A stretch of 64,000 nucleotides of DNA, from positions 18,809,883-18,873,882 of the forward strand of contig NC_062978.1 in the NCBI RefSeq assembly GCF_023078275.1. The letters run 5' to 3'. Below, piece by piece: positions 1 to 10,293 of this stretch (position 1 is its first letter; every line of letters starts with the position of its first letter). A program made the position numbers and the translations under genes. The stretch is from Leguminivora glycinivorella (lineage: Eukaryota; Arthropoda; Insecta; Lepidoptera; Tortricidae). The notes beneath the pieces are model-generated. The model was given only the letters and a program-made list of their open reading frames with translations, made no database searches and was not told the DNA's origin.

Positions 1-1059
1 ATGTTAAGTTAAAATACAGTAAAAGAGAAAATCAAGATACGAGTAGGTATATCAGTAGGTATTGTAGTTATTTTCATTTTTCGTTTTGAAATAACAGGAA
101 TCTTATTGCAGCTGCCAACACTTTGCACCCCGATTTATTTATAATCTAGGCAAACTAGATACGTAATAATAACTATTGATTCCATCAAAGTAAAATTCAC
201 GGTGCGATTAATCGTTTCGATCGATCGGACATACATCGTGGCGATCGGTCGCATCGAAAGTGCCAGCCATACACAAAGCGATTGATCGTAAACGATCTAC
301 TCGAACGAAACGGAATAACAATTGGCTAATCTAAGGCCAAGAGTAAACCCATTGATAATAAAAAGATAAAATACTTTTAAAAGATAAAAGACTTTTTTTA
401 TGTATAACTTCTTTTTCCTTTTTCTTTTTTTATTATCGCGTGTGCGGTGACACGAATGTCACGAATGTGTGTACATCTTTTTATTTTTGTTCTATCACTA
501 CCCTGTGAGTTCCTGTAATTGGCTCTTTGTTTCTTATGTTTGTTGTATTATTTGTGTAAACAGCTGTTGGTACTCTTTAAATAAATAAATAATAATAAAT
601 AATAAAATAAAATAAAGTCAGTAAGGTAAGTATGAGATAAAAATAGAATCGTTGGTCGCAAGAGGTCACACACTTTCGATCCATCGTTTTTTGATGATCC
701 ATGATTACACGGGGTGATTTGCGATTAAGTAAATCGTTAACGATATTGAAATACACTGTCGATCAGTCTTTTCGATTAATCTGTTACGACTGATCGCACA
801 GATGAATCATACCGTAAATGGGGGGCTTAATAAGTATTCTCATTAAAATACAAGTACGTTGGTATCGTCTATTCGACGCTTTACTCGCTTTTGAAAGAAA
901 TAAGTCTTTGAAACTGGGAAAGAACAGGTGTATGTAGTTGAAAAGTAATTTAACTTCTTTTGAAATCAATATGGACGCTTCTGTTAGAATTGAACGTAAT
1001 ATGCTGGCGGACAAAAAACAATTAGCAGCGAAAACACTTTTTTTTCAATTTAAAGGCAT
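1..1059. other. AT-rich tract without a recognised gene
   Basis: No coding, RNA or transposon signature that I can support. Stretches around 205-300 and 640-790 are rich in CGAT/ATCG words, but I could not define ends or arms. Confidence 0.5.
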
Positions 1060-1061
1060 TT

Positions 1062-1234
1062 ATAAATAACCTAACCACAAAATTAAAATTTGGAAGAAAC
1101 CGCCGAAGCGACATAGTGGACCGATTTTCATGAAACATGGCTAAGAACACTCCCGACTAACTTAGCTTTCAAACCAAAAAAAATCTCAAAGGGTCATCCG
1201 TTCGGGAGCTAGGATGCCACAGACAGACACACAC

Positions 1235-1272
<38 letters not shown>

Positions 1273-1318
1273 GCGTCAAACTTATAACACCCCGTCGTTT
1301 TTGCGTCGGGGGTTAAAA
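1062..1318 (-). repeat. Hairpin/(GACA)n interspersed repeat, copy 1
   Basis: This copy starts at AACCTAACCACAAAATT and ends at the hairpin CCCCGTCG-TTTTTG-CGTCGGGG followed by GTTAAAAA. Between them lie the conserved block GACCGATTTTCATGAAACAT and an expanded (ACAG)n microsatellite. Three other copies occur at about 4614, 34912 and 44704. I recognise the family as a common lepidopteran repeat. Its class is not clear from sequence; a 3' end of a non-LTR element is possible, because a stem-loop close to one terminus is shared by all copies. Confidence 0.75.
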
Positions 1319-1914
1319 AACGAAAACCTTTTTTCTAAGGTTTTCCTTTAACTACATAATTTATTTGGCATTTCTGTTAATATTGAATCTATTAATCATA
1401 GTTGCCGGGTTTCAAAAGGCTTATTTTGTAAGGAATTGAGGAATTCTTAAGGAAATCGGGTCCCTTAAATGCCTTTCATCAGCTCTCAATAGGGAGCTCA
1501 AAAATAGGCTGTAAATTTCAAACTGCTATAAATAGGCGACTTAGGTGACATAATTTAGTTTTATGACTTTTTTTACTTCAACTTAAGTGAACGTGAATAA
1601 TAATAATAGATATTTATATTGTGCTAAGACTGCTAAGGTGCCGAACAATCCACTAAGTATGCGTGGTACCTACCACAGAATACATATAAAATAGTGCAAG
1701 TAGTACACGTCATAGCACTCATAGCATGTCGTTGTATGGAGAAAATGCATAGCGCCTCCAAACGGGTACTTACTAGAACTAAAAAGTCAAATACATTTTC
1801 GGTGTCATTTACGCTATAGAGTACAGTCAGCGTGAATATTAGTAGCGTATGAAACAACGCTAAACTTTAGGGTTAGATATTCCTAAGGTTAAATACATAT
1901 TTTTTTGGTTCTAT

Positions 1915-1967
1915 AGGTACCATGAGCCGCGGCAAATGCCGGGATAAGGCAAGGAGGATGATGATGA
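1915..1967 (+). repeat. 3' tail fragment of a tRNA-derived SINE
   Basis: The segment CATGAGCCGCGGCAAATGCC followed by GGGATAAGGCAAGGAGGATGATGATG is the tail of the same SINE family whose tRNA-like head lies at 47039-47112. Only the last ~50 bases are present. The ATG-repeat tail supports SINE-type retroposition. Confidence 0.6.
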
Positions 1968-2137
1968 TAGGTACCAAATCTGTGCGCGCGGAACGCTACA
2001 AATAGAGCAATATGGCGGGAAACCATTAAAAAGCAGCACAACGACCCCAATGACAACGATTACTCTGACAAGAGTATGCGACTAAGAAGAAGAGGTACCA
2101 AAAAACAAATATAAAAAGTAACGTAGCTTTCTCCTAG

Positions 2138-2285
2138 CGCCGTGTCTTGCGTGGGCGACCGTCGCGCGACCGTCGCCGTCGCGTCTCATCGCATCGTCTA
2201 CTTCTATCGATAAGGTTTGATTTCGTATGCGTCGCATCGCCGTCGCGCGACCATCGCGCGACCGTCGCCCACGCAAGCCACGGCG
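2138..2285. mobile_element. MITE family A, PIF/Harbinger-like, copy 1
   Basis: The terminal inverted repeats are long and GC-rich: CGCCGTGTCTTGCGTGGG at the left and CCCACGCAAGCCACGGCG at the right, each continuing into CGACCGTCGCGCGAC-type repeats. The flanks are TAG (left) and TAA (right), close to the perfect TTA duplication of the second copy at 11418. A 3-bp TTA/TAA duplication is the known signature of the PIF/Harbinger superfamily; membership is inferred from that. The open frames crossing it are compositional. Confidence 0.75.
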
Positions 2286-2835
2286 TAACAGTTAAAAAAA
2301 CTAAATTGACATTATCATGACTAACATGGTCAAAAGGTTCCAGGGTGTGTTAATCATACACCATTTCCGTTTTAATTCTGACCACAAAATGATCCGTGCT
2401 AAATAAAACAGGATGAGGAATAAAGACACTTCTCCGTTTATTTGTACTTACAATACTAACTCTTATACAAATATCAAACAACGGAGCTAAAAACAGCAAT
2501 TAATTATCCATAGTGCAGTTAAGTATCTTTTCAACGTCGCTAACGTTACCGAAATTAATTTTCGTCAACCACCTACTTCGCAAAGAGAACTTTACGCTGA
2601 AAACTTGTCTTAACTCGCGTCTAACTCGAAAACAATTGCGTTTAGCACAATTTGGTCGCTCGAACGAGTTCCGAGAGAGTTGCAGTAGTAGCTCGATCAT
2701 GGTAAGCGCAACAATACTGCTTTAACTTCCAGTATCTAAAGTGTATGAAATCTAGCATTTGTTAAATTAATTTTCGCAAGTAGGTGGTAGTAGGTACTTT
2801 GGGGTTTCCCTAGACATATCGACGCTCAGAATTGA

Positions 2836-2899
2836 TTTTTTTTTCTTTATACTACGTCGGTGACAAACAAGAATACGGTTAGCCTGATATAGTGAGAAT
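2836..2899 (+). repeat. Fragment of 'ACTACGTCGGTGGCAAACAAG' repeat
   Basis: A poly-T run is followed by TACTACGTCGGTGACAAACA and a degenerate continuation. This is the same repeat as at 12128, 17478, 17633 and, more diverged, 19497 and 59565. It is a common lepidopteran dispersed sequence, probably a LINE or SINE 3' part. Confidence 0.5.
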
Positions 2900-3198
2900 T
2901 GAATAATAATTCCTTCGGTGTTAGTAAAAAATCTATGTACTTTGTAGTCTTAAATTTATTTGTTATAATCTTGATATCAATTAAGAGTCTATTTTGTCAC
3001 CATTTGACAGAGATCACATAAAATAAACAGATTTAAAAGAAAACTTAAGGTTATATTAGACTGTCTAGTTGCACAAAATAGAAGAAAGATAAGGAAACGA
3101 ATGAACTGCATTATGTTTCTCGATACGTCGTCTCGCTGCATGTCTCACTACATGTCGGTGTCCCTATCGCACTTACAAATAGTGCGAAAAGGACGACC

Positions 3199-3322
3199 AG
3201 TGGCCCGTTTCTAGAAAGGTACAAGCCTTGTATTACAAGTGTGTTTCCATGACAACCCATACGAATTGACAGTTCGCGCACTTGTAATACAAGGCTTGTA
3301 CCTTTCGAGAAACGGGCCCCTG
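3199..3322. mobile_element. MITE with ~40-bp inverted repeats
   Basis: The left arm (GGCCCGTTTCTAGAAAGG, continuing through ACAAGCCTTGTATTACAAGTG) is repeated in inverted form at the right end (3280-3320). The spacer is about 40 bp. I could not find a convincing target-site duplication, so the superfamily is open. Confidence 0.6.
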
Positions 3323-4613
3323 ACGTAATAGGCTGTATCATGTGGCGGGAAAGCTGTTAAAACGCGGCGTTTCTATCAAGTTAATAGACTGCGCAGGAAA
3401 CTTCGACAGGGCCCTGACGGCAGAGTTTTGAGTACTCGCTCCTCGAATATTCGAGATTGCGAGATGCTTGCCTATTCCCCGGTAATTTATTGCTTGTTTG
3501 TTAATCTATGGCTTAATTGGATCCGCTCGGGCGTGCGTCTACCGCTTGTGCTTAACGACTGGAATTCGCGGTTAGATTACAATATGGCTAATAGGCACCT
3601 ATGAAGGAAAAAGTATGTATGTAAATAATGGGCTACTCTGTATTCTTGGCTATATGCAGTTTATATGTTTACTGTTTATATTTTTTTATATTTTATGTAT
3701 TGTATTCATCAATATGATGTGTCTGTCTAATATATAAATATAATTTTTGTTATGTGTACACTTGTGTAACGCAAACACGATGTTATGAATGGCCTTATGA
3801 TGGAGAGAAGTACCGAAAATATGAAAATTGCTAACATTATTGTAGCATTCGAAAAAAAATCGAAGTTATAATTAAAGCACCACAATTGAATTGACATATA
3901 CTATTGGATAAAATTCGAGCATAGAGATAGTGATAGTTTTCGATTTGTAAACTATTTAACTTGTACGTTGAAATCGAAGTGAAATTGGATAGAAGAAAAC
4001 AATAACATATCAATTAAAACCATCACGGCCGACTCTTCACAAGTGACATAACATAACACAATATTTCCACAACATTGTTACATCAAAGGGGTGTGAGTTT
4101 TTTTTATTGAATCGAGTTGAAAGCAAATTGCGGGCCGATTGATTTATTCGGCGAGTGTATGCGTGCTAGGCGGCCTGAAAACGTGCAATTATTTGCGAAT
4201 GCGTGGAAATGCACTGTTATTGTTGGCTCGGATTCGACGTTAGTTCGAGTTTCAAGGAAATATCCTTTAAGTATTTATTGGATAAAGCGTACGTAAAATA
4301 ACTTATAACAAAAACAAATGAATTGAGCCAGTGTTCATCAGCCGGTATATCTCGCAAAATTTGTAGTGGTAATATATAATTTCGCTTAAGTCAGAATATT
4401 ACGGAGCTTCCTCGTTTTCTAAGATTCCTAATCCTATACAAAAATAATTATATTCTGTCTCATAATATTCTGGATCTCACTATGATTTGTAATCGTGTTA
4501 ATAACGATCGAACAAACAACATAAATTAAATATTAGTCGACGTCTCCGTAATATTAAAGTTAGATACAGAGATAACGACAAATCAAAAGCTTTTTCCTTG
4601 TCTGAAGTATTTT
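3323..4613. other. Non-coding tract, no feature seen
   Basis: AT-rich, with short simple tracts only. No protein-like frame, RNA gene or repeat boundary that I recognise. Confidence 0.5.
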
Positions 4614-4852
4614 AATAATAACCAAACCACAAAATTAAAATTTTGAAAAAAAAAAAACCCCGACATAGTGGACCGATTTTCACGAAACATGGCTAATAAC
4701 ACTCCCGACGACTCAGCTTTCAAACAAAATCTAAATCGGTTCATCCGTTCAGGCGCTATGATGCCACAGACAGACACACACAGAGACAAACAGACTAAAA
4801 ACACGTAAAACTTATAATACCACAACGTTTTTGCGTCGCGGGTTAAAAATAT
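4614..4852 (-). repeat. Hairpin/(GACA)n interspersed repeat, copy 2
   Basis: Same order of blocks as the copy at 1062: ACCAAACCACAAAATT, GACCGATTTTCACGAAACAT, a short ACAGACAGACACACA tract, then a degraded terminal hairpin and GGTTAAAAAT. The microsatellite is much shorter than in copies 1 and 3, so its length varies independently of the rest. Confidence 0.7.
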
Positions 4853-5312
4853 TAGATACAAAATGAACACACCGGTCTAATTATCGACATCGCTTTTCGA
4901 GTTGCGGCCTGGGAGCAACAGTAGCGCCGCAGGTGGAAAAGAGTGATGGATCTACTCAATACCCCGGTCATGAATGGAAAAAATTGATGGACATTACTCC
5001 AATGTAAAACGACATAAATGCCACAACTTTTCAAACAGCTTAAGGCGTTTTAAATTTGCGGCTAGGGTATTATGCGGGTGTTCAATGGCAATATATCTAT
5101 AGGTATGTAAAGGGGATCGATTGTAATAATTTCATCAGTATTTCGATAGGTTTAGGTTTAAGTTGATAGAAGGTTCGCGCGTTCATTCATAAAAAAATAA
5201 TATATCAATTTTTCTTCATACTTTTAATAAGAACTAGCACTTATGCCTTGCTAGGCATATTGAAAACTCACTAGTATTTATTTTTACCAAACATTTTACC
5301 ATTTTTTTTTTG

Positions 5313-5573
5313 AGCCTGTGTGGTGACGGGTTAAGAATTTTACTACCCCCTTTCTTCCCGTGGGTGTCGTACCTACAAGGCGACTATGGGATATGGGTTA
5401 AATTGTGGCATGGGCGAGAGGCTGGCAACCTGTCGCTGCAATGTCACAGTTTCGTTTTTTTTCAACCCCTTATTTGCCAAGAGTGGCACTGAAGCATTAG
5501 TGTAGTTTCATGTGCTCCGCCTACCCCTTTATGGGATACAGGCGTGATTGTATGTATGTTGTATGTATGTATT
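5313..5573 (+). repeat. ATGT-tailed lepidopteran SINE, near full length
   Basis: This ~260-bp unit starts GCCTGTGTGGTGACGGGTTA, contains TTCTTCCCGTGGGTGTCGTA and CAACCCCTTATTTGCCAAGA, and ends GGGATACAGGCGTGATTGTA followed by a (TATG)n tail. It is the most complete copy in the window. Other parts of the family occur at 7093, 8298, 11612, 14635, 15519, 26016, 49335, 49790, 52610 and 57168. I recognise it as a lepidopteran SINE; the exact family name needs a library match. The open frame across it is incidental. Confidence 0.75.
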
Positions 5574-6159
5574 TTACCATGCATTTTACTTATGAATGAT
5601 TTTATTGAGAAATTTTGAAGAAATTTCTAATTGAAGTTTGTAGAATTTACAGAAATATATTTCAAGGGTGTATTTATATAAATATGTACTCACGTTCGTG
5701 GTCGGATCGGTCGTATGTAGATCTCAGCATGCCTGTAAAAAAAAAAAGAAAAATACATAAGTACTTGACTTTAAAAATGTGTACAAAACGCGAGAATTGA
5801 AAGTGTTATTATTACGTAAGTATGGTGAAGATTTTAAATTATTTTCTCGTATCTGATATACGTATACAAGATTGAAATTAAACCTTAGAACGACAATAAT
5901 ATCGCTTGATAACGATCCATAGAAACGGTCGCTTGGGTATCAAATAAAAATTAAAAGTATTTCCAACTCTATTATTTCGGGTGTCTATGGGCGGCGGTGA
6001 CCCCTTATCATCACATCTGTCTCATAATAGTCATAATGTTTAGCGTAAAACTTTGTTTTTTAACTTTAAAGTAAGAACAATAAATAATAATTAATATTAT
6101 TATCTGAAACATTTACAACTGACCCTGAATTAGTGAGAAACGGTAATATTTAAAATAGA

Positions 6160-7085
6160 ACTATTGAAACGGATTGTATCGCGAATAATGATTTTACAAT
6201 TCATCCCGACGTTCAGAACACTTTAGGGTCCCCCCACATCTAGCGTCTCGCGAACGTCGTCGCCTCTCCAACGCCCGCGCGGCGTCGACGCCGCGCTCCC
6301 GCAGCGCCGACGCGACGTTGCGGCGCCTCTCGCGTTGGCGCGGCGTCGGACGCCGCGCGGACGCCACTGCGACGTCGACGCCGCGCCAACTCCGCGGAGT
6401 TGCGCAGCGCCGCCGCGATGCCAGCGGCTACCAACGTCCAGCTAGGGCTTCCAAAACCGGGATCCCAGTATCTCGGGATTTTTGGGGTAGATTTCAAAAC
6501 CGATATTTAATTTTGTAATCGGAATCCCGGTATTTTTAGTAACTAACTAATCAAAAACCTTAAATTTCTGCATCATGACGGTCGCTAGACACGTAAATAT
6601 TGCTTTTTGCTCTCGTTTCTTCGACACATTCTCTGTTTAGTGTTTTTACAATATTTCTATGAAATGACAGTTTTTCCGATGAAGAGGAAGCAATACGTCA
6701 AACGTAGTTGATACAACACAGGCCACAGACCCTCTGTAAACAAGTTGATGCACCTACATTATAGAAATAACTTTTCAAAAAATTTGTTAAGGCATACGAA
6801 CTAACGTATAAGCTACTTTTGATTTACTGCCACTGACGTCGAGGAGGCGCTGCGCTAACGCGGCGTCGACGCCGCGCGGACGTCACTGCGACGTCGACGT
6901 TCGAGAGGCGCCGCAACGTCGCGTCGGCGCTCCGGAAGCGCGGCGGCGACGCCGCGCGGGCGTTGGAGAGGCGACGACGTTCGCGAGACGCTAGATGTGG
7001 GGGGACCCTTACAGCGTTCGTGGTCAACGGATGACTGAGGAAAAATTACAATGTGCAAAAACTACCCACATAATAATAAATATTC
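6160..7085. repeat. Host repeat carrying the GC-rich insertion
   Basis: The flanks of the 6226-7008 element (6190-6225 and 7009-7070) align with one uninterrupted stretch at 13780-13880: ATTCATCCCGATGTTTCAAA, then TTTACAGCGTTCGTGGTCAA and GGAAAAATTACAATGTGCAA. This shows a dispersed host repeat interrupted here but not at 13.8 kb. Its own class is unknown. A related piece, reversed, lies at about 8764-8812. Confidence 0.7.
6226..7008. mobile_element. GC-rich long-inverted-repeat element with TTA duplication
   Basis: The 783-bp element has termini GGGTCCCCCCACATCTAGCG and its inverse, with arms of about 160 bp made of CGTCGACGCCGCG-type repeats. It is flanked by TTA at 6223-6225 and 7009-7011. 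The empty site in the paralogous repeat near 13822 contains one TTA, which confirms the boundaries. The TTA duplication points to PIF/Harbinger-like transposition (inference). The interior (~6420-6830) is AT-richer and non-coding. Arginine/alanine-rich open frames here only reflect GC content. Confidence 0.85.
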
Positions 7086-7092
7086 AACAACA

Positions 7093-7173
7093 ACATACAA
7101 TCACGCCTGTATCCCATAAAGGGGTAGGCAGAGCACATGAAACTACTAAAGCTTCAAGGCCACTCTTGGCAAA
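7093..7173 (-). repeat. SINE (ATGT-tailed), 3' half, interrupted
   Basis: ATACAATCACGCCTGTATCC through CACTCTTGGCAAA is the 3' half of the SINE in reverse. It breaks off at CTTGGCAAA and resumes with CTTGGCAAATAAGGGG at 8298, so a 1.1-kb element has split it. Confidence 0.7.
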
Positions 7174-8297
7174 GGGTGCGTAACATAATGAATACAAACT
7201 TTTGGCATATTCTCAATTTACAAACGCTCAAAAAGTATACTTTTTTTATGTATAATGCACAAAAGGTATAATTTCAATTTGTATAAGATACAAATAATAT
7301 AACATACAATATACATACTACCGTATACTATAATATACATATTAACTAATTACATTTACTATATCTTTAATAATATATAAATATTAAAAAATAAAACAAC
7401 ATGTCATATAAATCGCAAAATTAGGGTGGGAACCCCACAGAAACGAACCCTGTCAAAAAAGTAGGTTTAGGTTAGGTTTGAACTGTGACCCCAAAAAAGT
7501 AGGTTTAGGTTAGGTTTGAACTGTGACCCCACAGAAACGAATCCTGTCAAAAAAGTAGGTTTAGGTTAGGTTTGAACTGTGACCCCACAGAAACGAATCC
7601 TGTCACAATAGTAGGTTTAGGTTAGGTTTGAACTGTGACCCCACAGAAACGAATCTTGTCAAAAAAGTAGGTTTAGGTTAGGTTTGAACTGTGACCCCAC
7701 AGAAACTAATCCTGTCACAATAGTAAGTTTAGGTTAGGTTTGAACTGTGACCCCACAGAAACGAATCCTGTCATAAAAGTAGGTTTAGGTTAGGTTCGAA
7801 CTGTGACCCCACAGAAACGGATCTTGTCAAAAAAGTAGGTTTAGGTTAGGTTTGAACTGTGACCCCCACAGAAACGAATCCTGTCAAAAAAGTAGGTTTA
7901 GGTTAGGTTTGAACTGGGACCCCACAGAAACGAATCCTGTCAAAAAAGTAGGTTTAGGTTAGGTTTGAACTGTGACCCCTACAGAAACTAATCCTGTCAC
8001 AATAGTAGGTTTAGGTTAGGTTTGAATTGTGACCCCACAGAAACGAAAACGAATCGCTTATATCACCTGTATGGTATTCGTTTTGTATATTCTATTACTT
8101 CAACGTTATACCACATTATACTTATAGGAAACAATATTATATGTAACAAACATTATATAATTTGAATTTATGCTATCTAAAATTATATATAACAGCAATT
8201 ATACTAATTGAACTTTATACCATACAAAATTATACAAATTGAAATTATACCTTCTACCGAATATACCATACGTTTGTATACGTTCTATTACTTACGC
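7174..8297. mobile_element. Minisatellite-bearing inverted-repeat element
   Basis: The element lies between two copies of CTTGGCAAA (7165-7173 and 8298-8306), which together belong to one SINE. Its ends are imperfect inverted repeats (GCGTAACATAATGAATACAAAC at the left; the complement of the right end begins GCGTAAGTAATAGAAC), and the segment AGGTATAATTTCAATTTGTA occurs in opposite orientation near both ends. The middle is a tandem array. A 9-bp duplication with repeat-rich inverted arms resembles Foldback or Mutator-like elements; that is inference. No transposase is visible. Confidence 0.6.
7436..8045 (+). repeat. Minisatellite, ~56-bp unit, about 11 copies
   Basis: The unit contains GTAGGTTTAGGTTAGGTTTG, then AACTGTGACCCCACAGAAAC and GAATCCTGTCAAAAAA. 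Eleven occurrences of the GGTTAGGTT core lie between about 7467 and 8025. The second unit is shortened (its CCACAGAAACGAATCCTGTC part is missing). Units differ by a few substitutions such as AAAAAA versus CACAAT. Each unit contains TTAGGTTAGG, two tandem copies of the insect telomeric pentamer. Confidence 0.9.
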
Positions 8298-8340
8298 CTT
8301 GGCAAATAAGGGGTTTTAAAGAAAACGAAACTGTGGCATT
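8298..8340 (-). repeat. SINE remainder after the 1.1-kb insertion
   Basis: CTTGGCAAATAAGGGGTTTT and GAAAACGAAACTGTGGCATT continue the SINE from 7093-7173. The SINE stops at about 8340, where LINE sequence begins. Confidence 0.65.
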
Positions 8341-8344
8341 AATA

Positions 8345-8640
8345 TTCATGATGATGAAAGCCGAGAAGGACAAGTCCAGTAAGTACCTAGACTTGGCTCA
8401 CGAGATAACCACAATGTGGGATGTTGAATCAACGATCATTGTTCCGATAGTCGTTTCAGCGAACGGTCTCATAGCGAAGAGTCTCGACCAACATCTTACG
8501 AGACTCTCGCTAGGTGGCTGGATCAAGGGCCAGATGCAGAAGGCGGTGATCTTAGACACGGCGCGATAGTCCGACGGTTCCTCTCTCTGCAACCCTAACC
8601 ACCGGCAGCTTGGGCCCTGCCCCGCTGCTGGCGGCACCCT
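8345..8640 (+). pseudogene. LINE polyprotein C-terminus (truncated)
   Basis: The frame from about 8349 reads KAEKDKSSKYLDLAHEITTM and continues with VIVPIVVSANGLIAK-like and LGGWIKGQMQKAVILDTAR-like segments. I recognise this as the extreme C-terminus of a lepidopteran non-LTR retrotransposon ORF2, downstream of the reverse transcriptase. Only ~80 residues remain. In this copy a stop (TAG) follows DTAR at 8567-8569, while the conserved tail (arginine-rich, then LSLQP and a stop at 8596-8598) continues in another frame, so one base has probably been lost. A 3' UTR with CTGCCCCGCTGCTGGCGG follows. The clade is not certain. Confidence 0.7.
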
Positions 8641-8759
8641 AGGTTAGGTTTTTTATAATGTTTATATGTTTTTATATTGTTTTGGAAATGTTTTTATATT
8701 TTATTTCTATAGGTATACATATTGTAAAATACCTAGCCTAAGAAGGAAAATAGATTTTT

Positions 8760-9432
8760 AAGGCTGTTTTAGTTTTATTTCATGAGTATAAGTAACTCGG
8801 TAACCGAAGACAATATTATAAACGGTAATAAATTTAACATTCATCAATTAGGCCGCCATTCATCATAGTTACATTTGCAAAAGTAATGCTAGCAAATTAT
8901 GGGCTCATGGAAATGATTCTACGACCTGATATTGAACTTTCTGCGGTGGTTATAAAGTTGGTTGTAAGTTGCCTTCAAGTGTAGTACTAATATTAATACC
9001 GTCTTGTTTAATGGAGAGTAGATATTATCTGGACAATAGAATATAGACAAAATAGTAGTTATTTACTTAATCTTTATTGCACAATTGAAAAAAAAAGTAG
9101 AAATGGCGGACTTAATGCCTTAAGGCATTCTCTACCAGTCAACCATAAGGCAAAACAGAAATTCGCGAATGTGGGTGGAGTTATATGATATGGTAGTCTA
9201 TTTCAGCAATAGAGGCAAGTAATTACATACGTAAGTATCTATACCTACCAGTGGTTGGACATGGACACTATTCCGGAAACGTTTGGCCCGCATTGCTACG
9301 TGGCAATTATTAATAGCGTTGCTATACCACATATTAGATGATTACGTGTTTTGTGACAACCCTAAGTAATCGAAAATGATTCTGCCATACATTCGAATAC
9401 GACTCAAGTCCCTATCATAATATTGTGTAATA
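8760..9432. other. Non-coding tract
   Basis: Apart from a short reversed match (8764-8812) to the repeat at 13715-13760, nothing recognisable. No protein-like frame. Confidence 0.45.
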
Positions 9433-9990
9433 ATGTTGTGTAGGGATGTACCGACTAGTCGCCGACTAGTCGGGAAAGCCGACTATCCGGCCACTTTTGT
9501 AGTCGGCGATCAGTCGGCGACTAGTCGGCAAAAAAGGCCGATTAGTCGGCATTTCATAAGTGATAGAAAAACATTACAAAAATAAATCAACAGGTGATGT
9601 GGTTGTATTATGTACGAACTTGTTGTGGCTTACTTAGTCAAAACAACAAATATCACTGTGATCATCACAGAAATAAATGTCCTTCTTAGGACTATCAATT
9701 TCATAGGCAGGATCACTAATTCACTACCTACTATGCCAAACCGGTTGTTAAAAATGAAAAATGTATATAAATATTCTCATAGACCTTTGAAACTGTAAAA
9801 GACAAAAAAAAAAAACATGAAAAGCGCGAACAGAAAACCATAAATGACATTCAAAATATGAATATAGTAGAAAAAACTGTTTTGGCCGACTAGCCGACTA
9901 GTCGGCCGACTAATCGGCCACTCCAGCGCCGACTAGTCGGTAGTCGGCCTAGTCGGCCAAATCAATAGTCGGTACATCCCTAATGTTGTG
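9433..9990. mobile_element. hAT-type MITE with 8-bp duplication ATGTTGTG
   Basis: The element (9441-9982, 542 bp) has 17-bp inverted ends starting TAGGGATGTACCGACTA and is flanked by ATGTTGTG on both sides (9433-9440, 9983-9990). Subterminal regions are crowded with CGACTAGTCGG palindromes, and the interior is AT-rich. An 8-bp duplication is the established hAT signature. The open frame at 9610-9798 has no transposase features, so the element is non-autonomous. Confidence 0.9.
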
Positions 9991-10076
9991 TAATAATGTA
10001 ATGTCTGTTATAAATATTTGTTGTCTTTTGCATACTTTCTTTTTTGATATTTTTTAGTGTTGTATTCATAAATTGT

Positions 10077-10293
10077 TACCTGTCGTGATTGTTTTCACCA
10101 AATGGCCTCATCGGAAGACCAGCGCTGGAAGTCGCCAGCAACATGCTGAGATGAGACCATTTCGTGGCACTTTTGTTTGTTAGCCTTTGTGTGTATGGTT
10201 ACTTGTTTGTGTGTCGTTAATTTTTGTGTATATTATATTGTTATCGTCGTTGTTAAGTGCTTACGAATAAAAAAATATTCTATTCTATTCTAT
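10077..10293 (+). repeat. 5'-truncated LINE 3' end with (TTCTA)n tail
   Basis: The sequence CAAATGGCCTCATCGGAAGA and CCAGCGCTGGAAGTCGCCAG, then an AT-rich UTR, ends AATAAAAAAATATTCTATTC with a short (TTCTA) repeat. I recognise this as a lepidopteran LINE 3' UTR; no coding part is left. Confidence 0.6.

Noticed and set aside
6240..6518. Arg/Ala-rich open frames on both strands
   Set aside because: They lie in CG-rich inverted-repeat arms of a transposon; open frames are expected from the composition.
7436..8045. CRISPR array or telomere tract
   Set aside because: Units are near-identical tandem repeats without unique spacers, and TTAGG occurs only twice per 56-bp unit.
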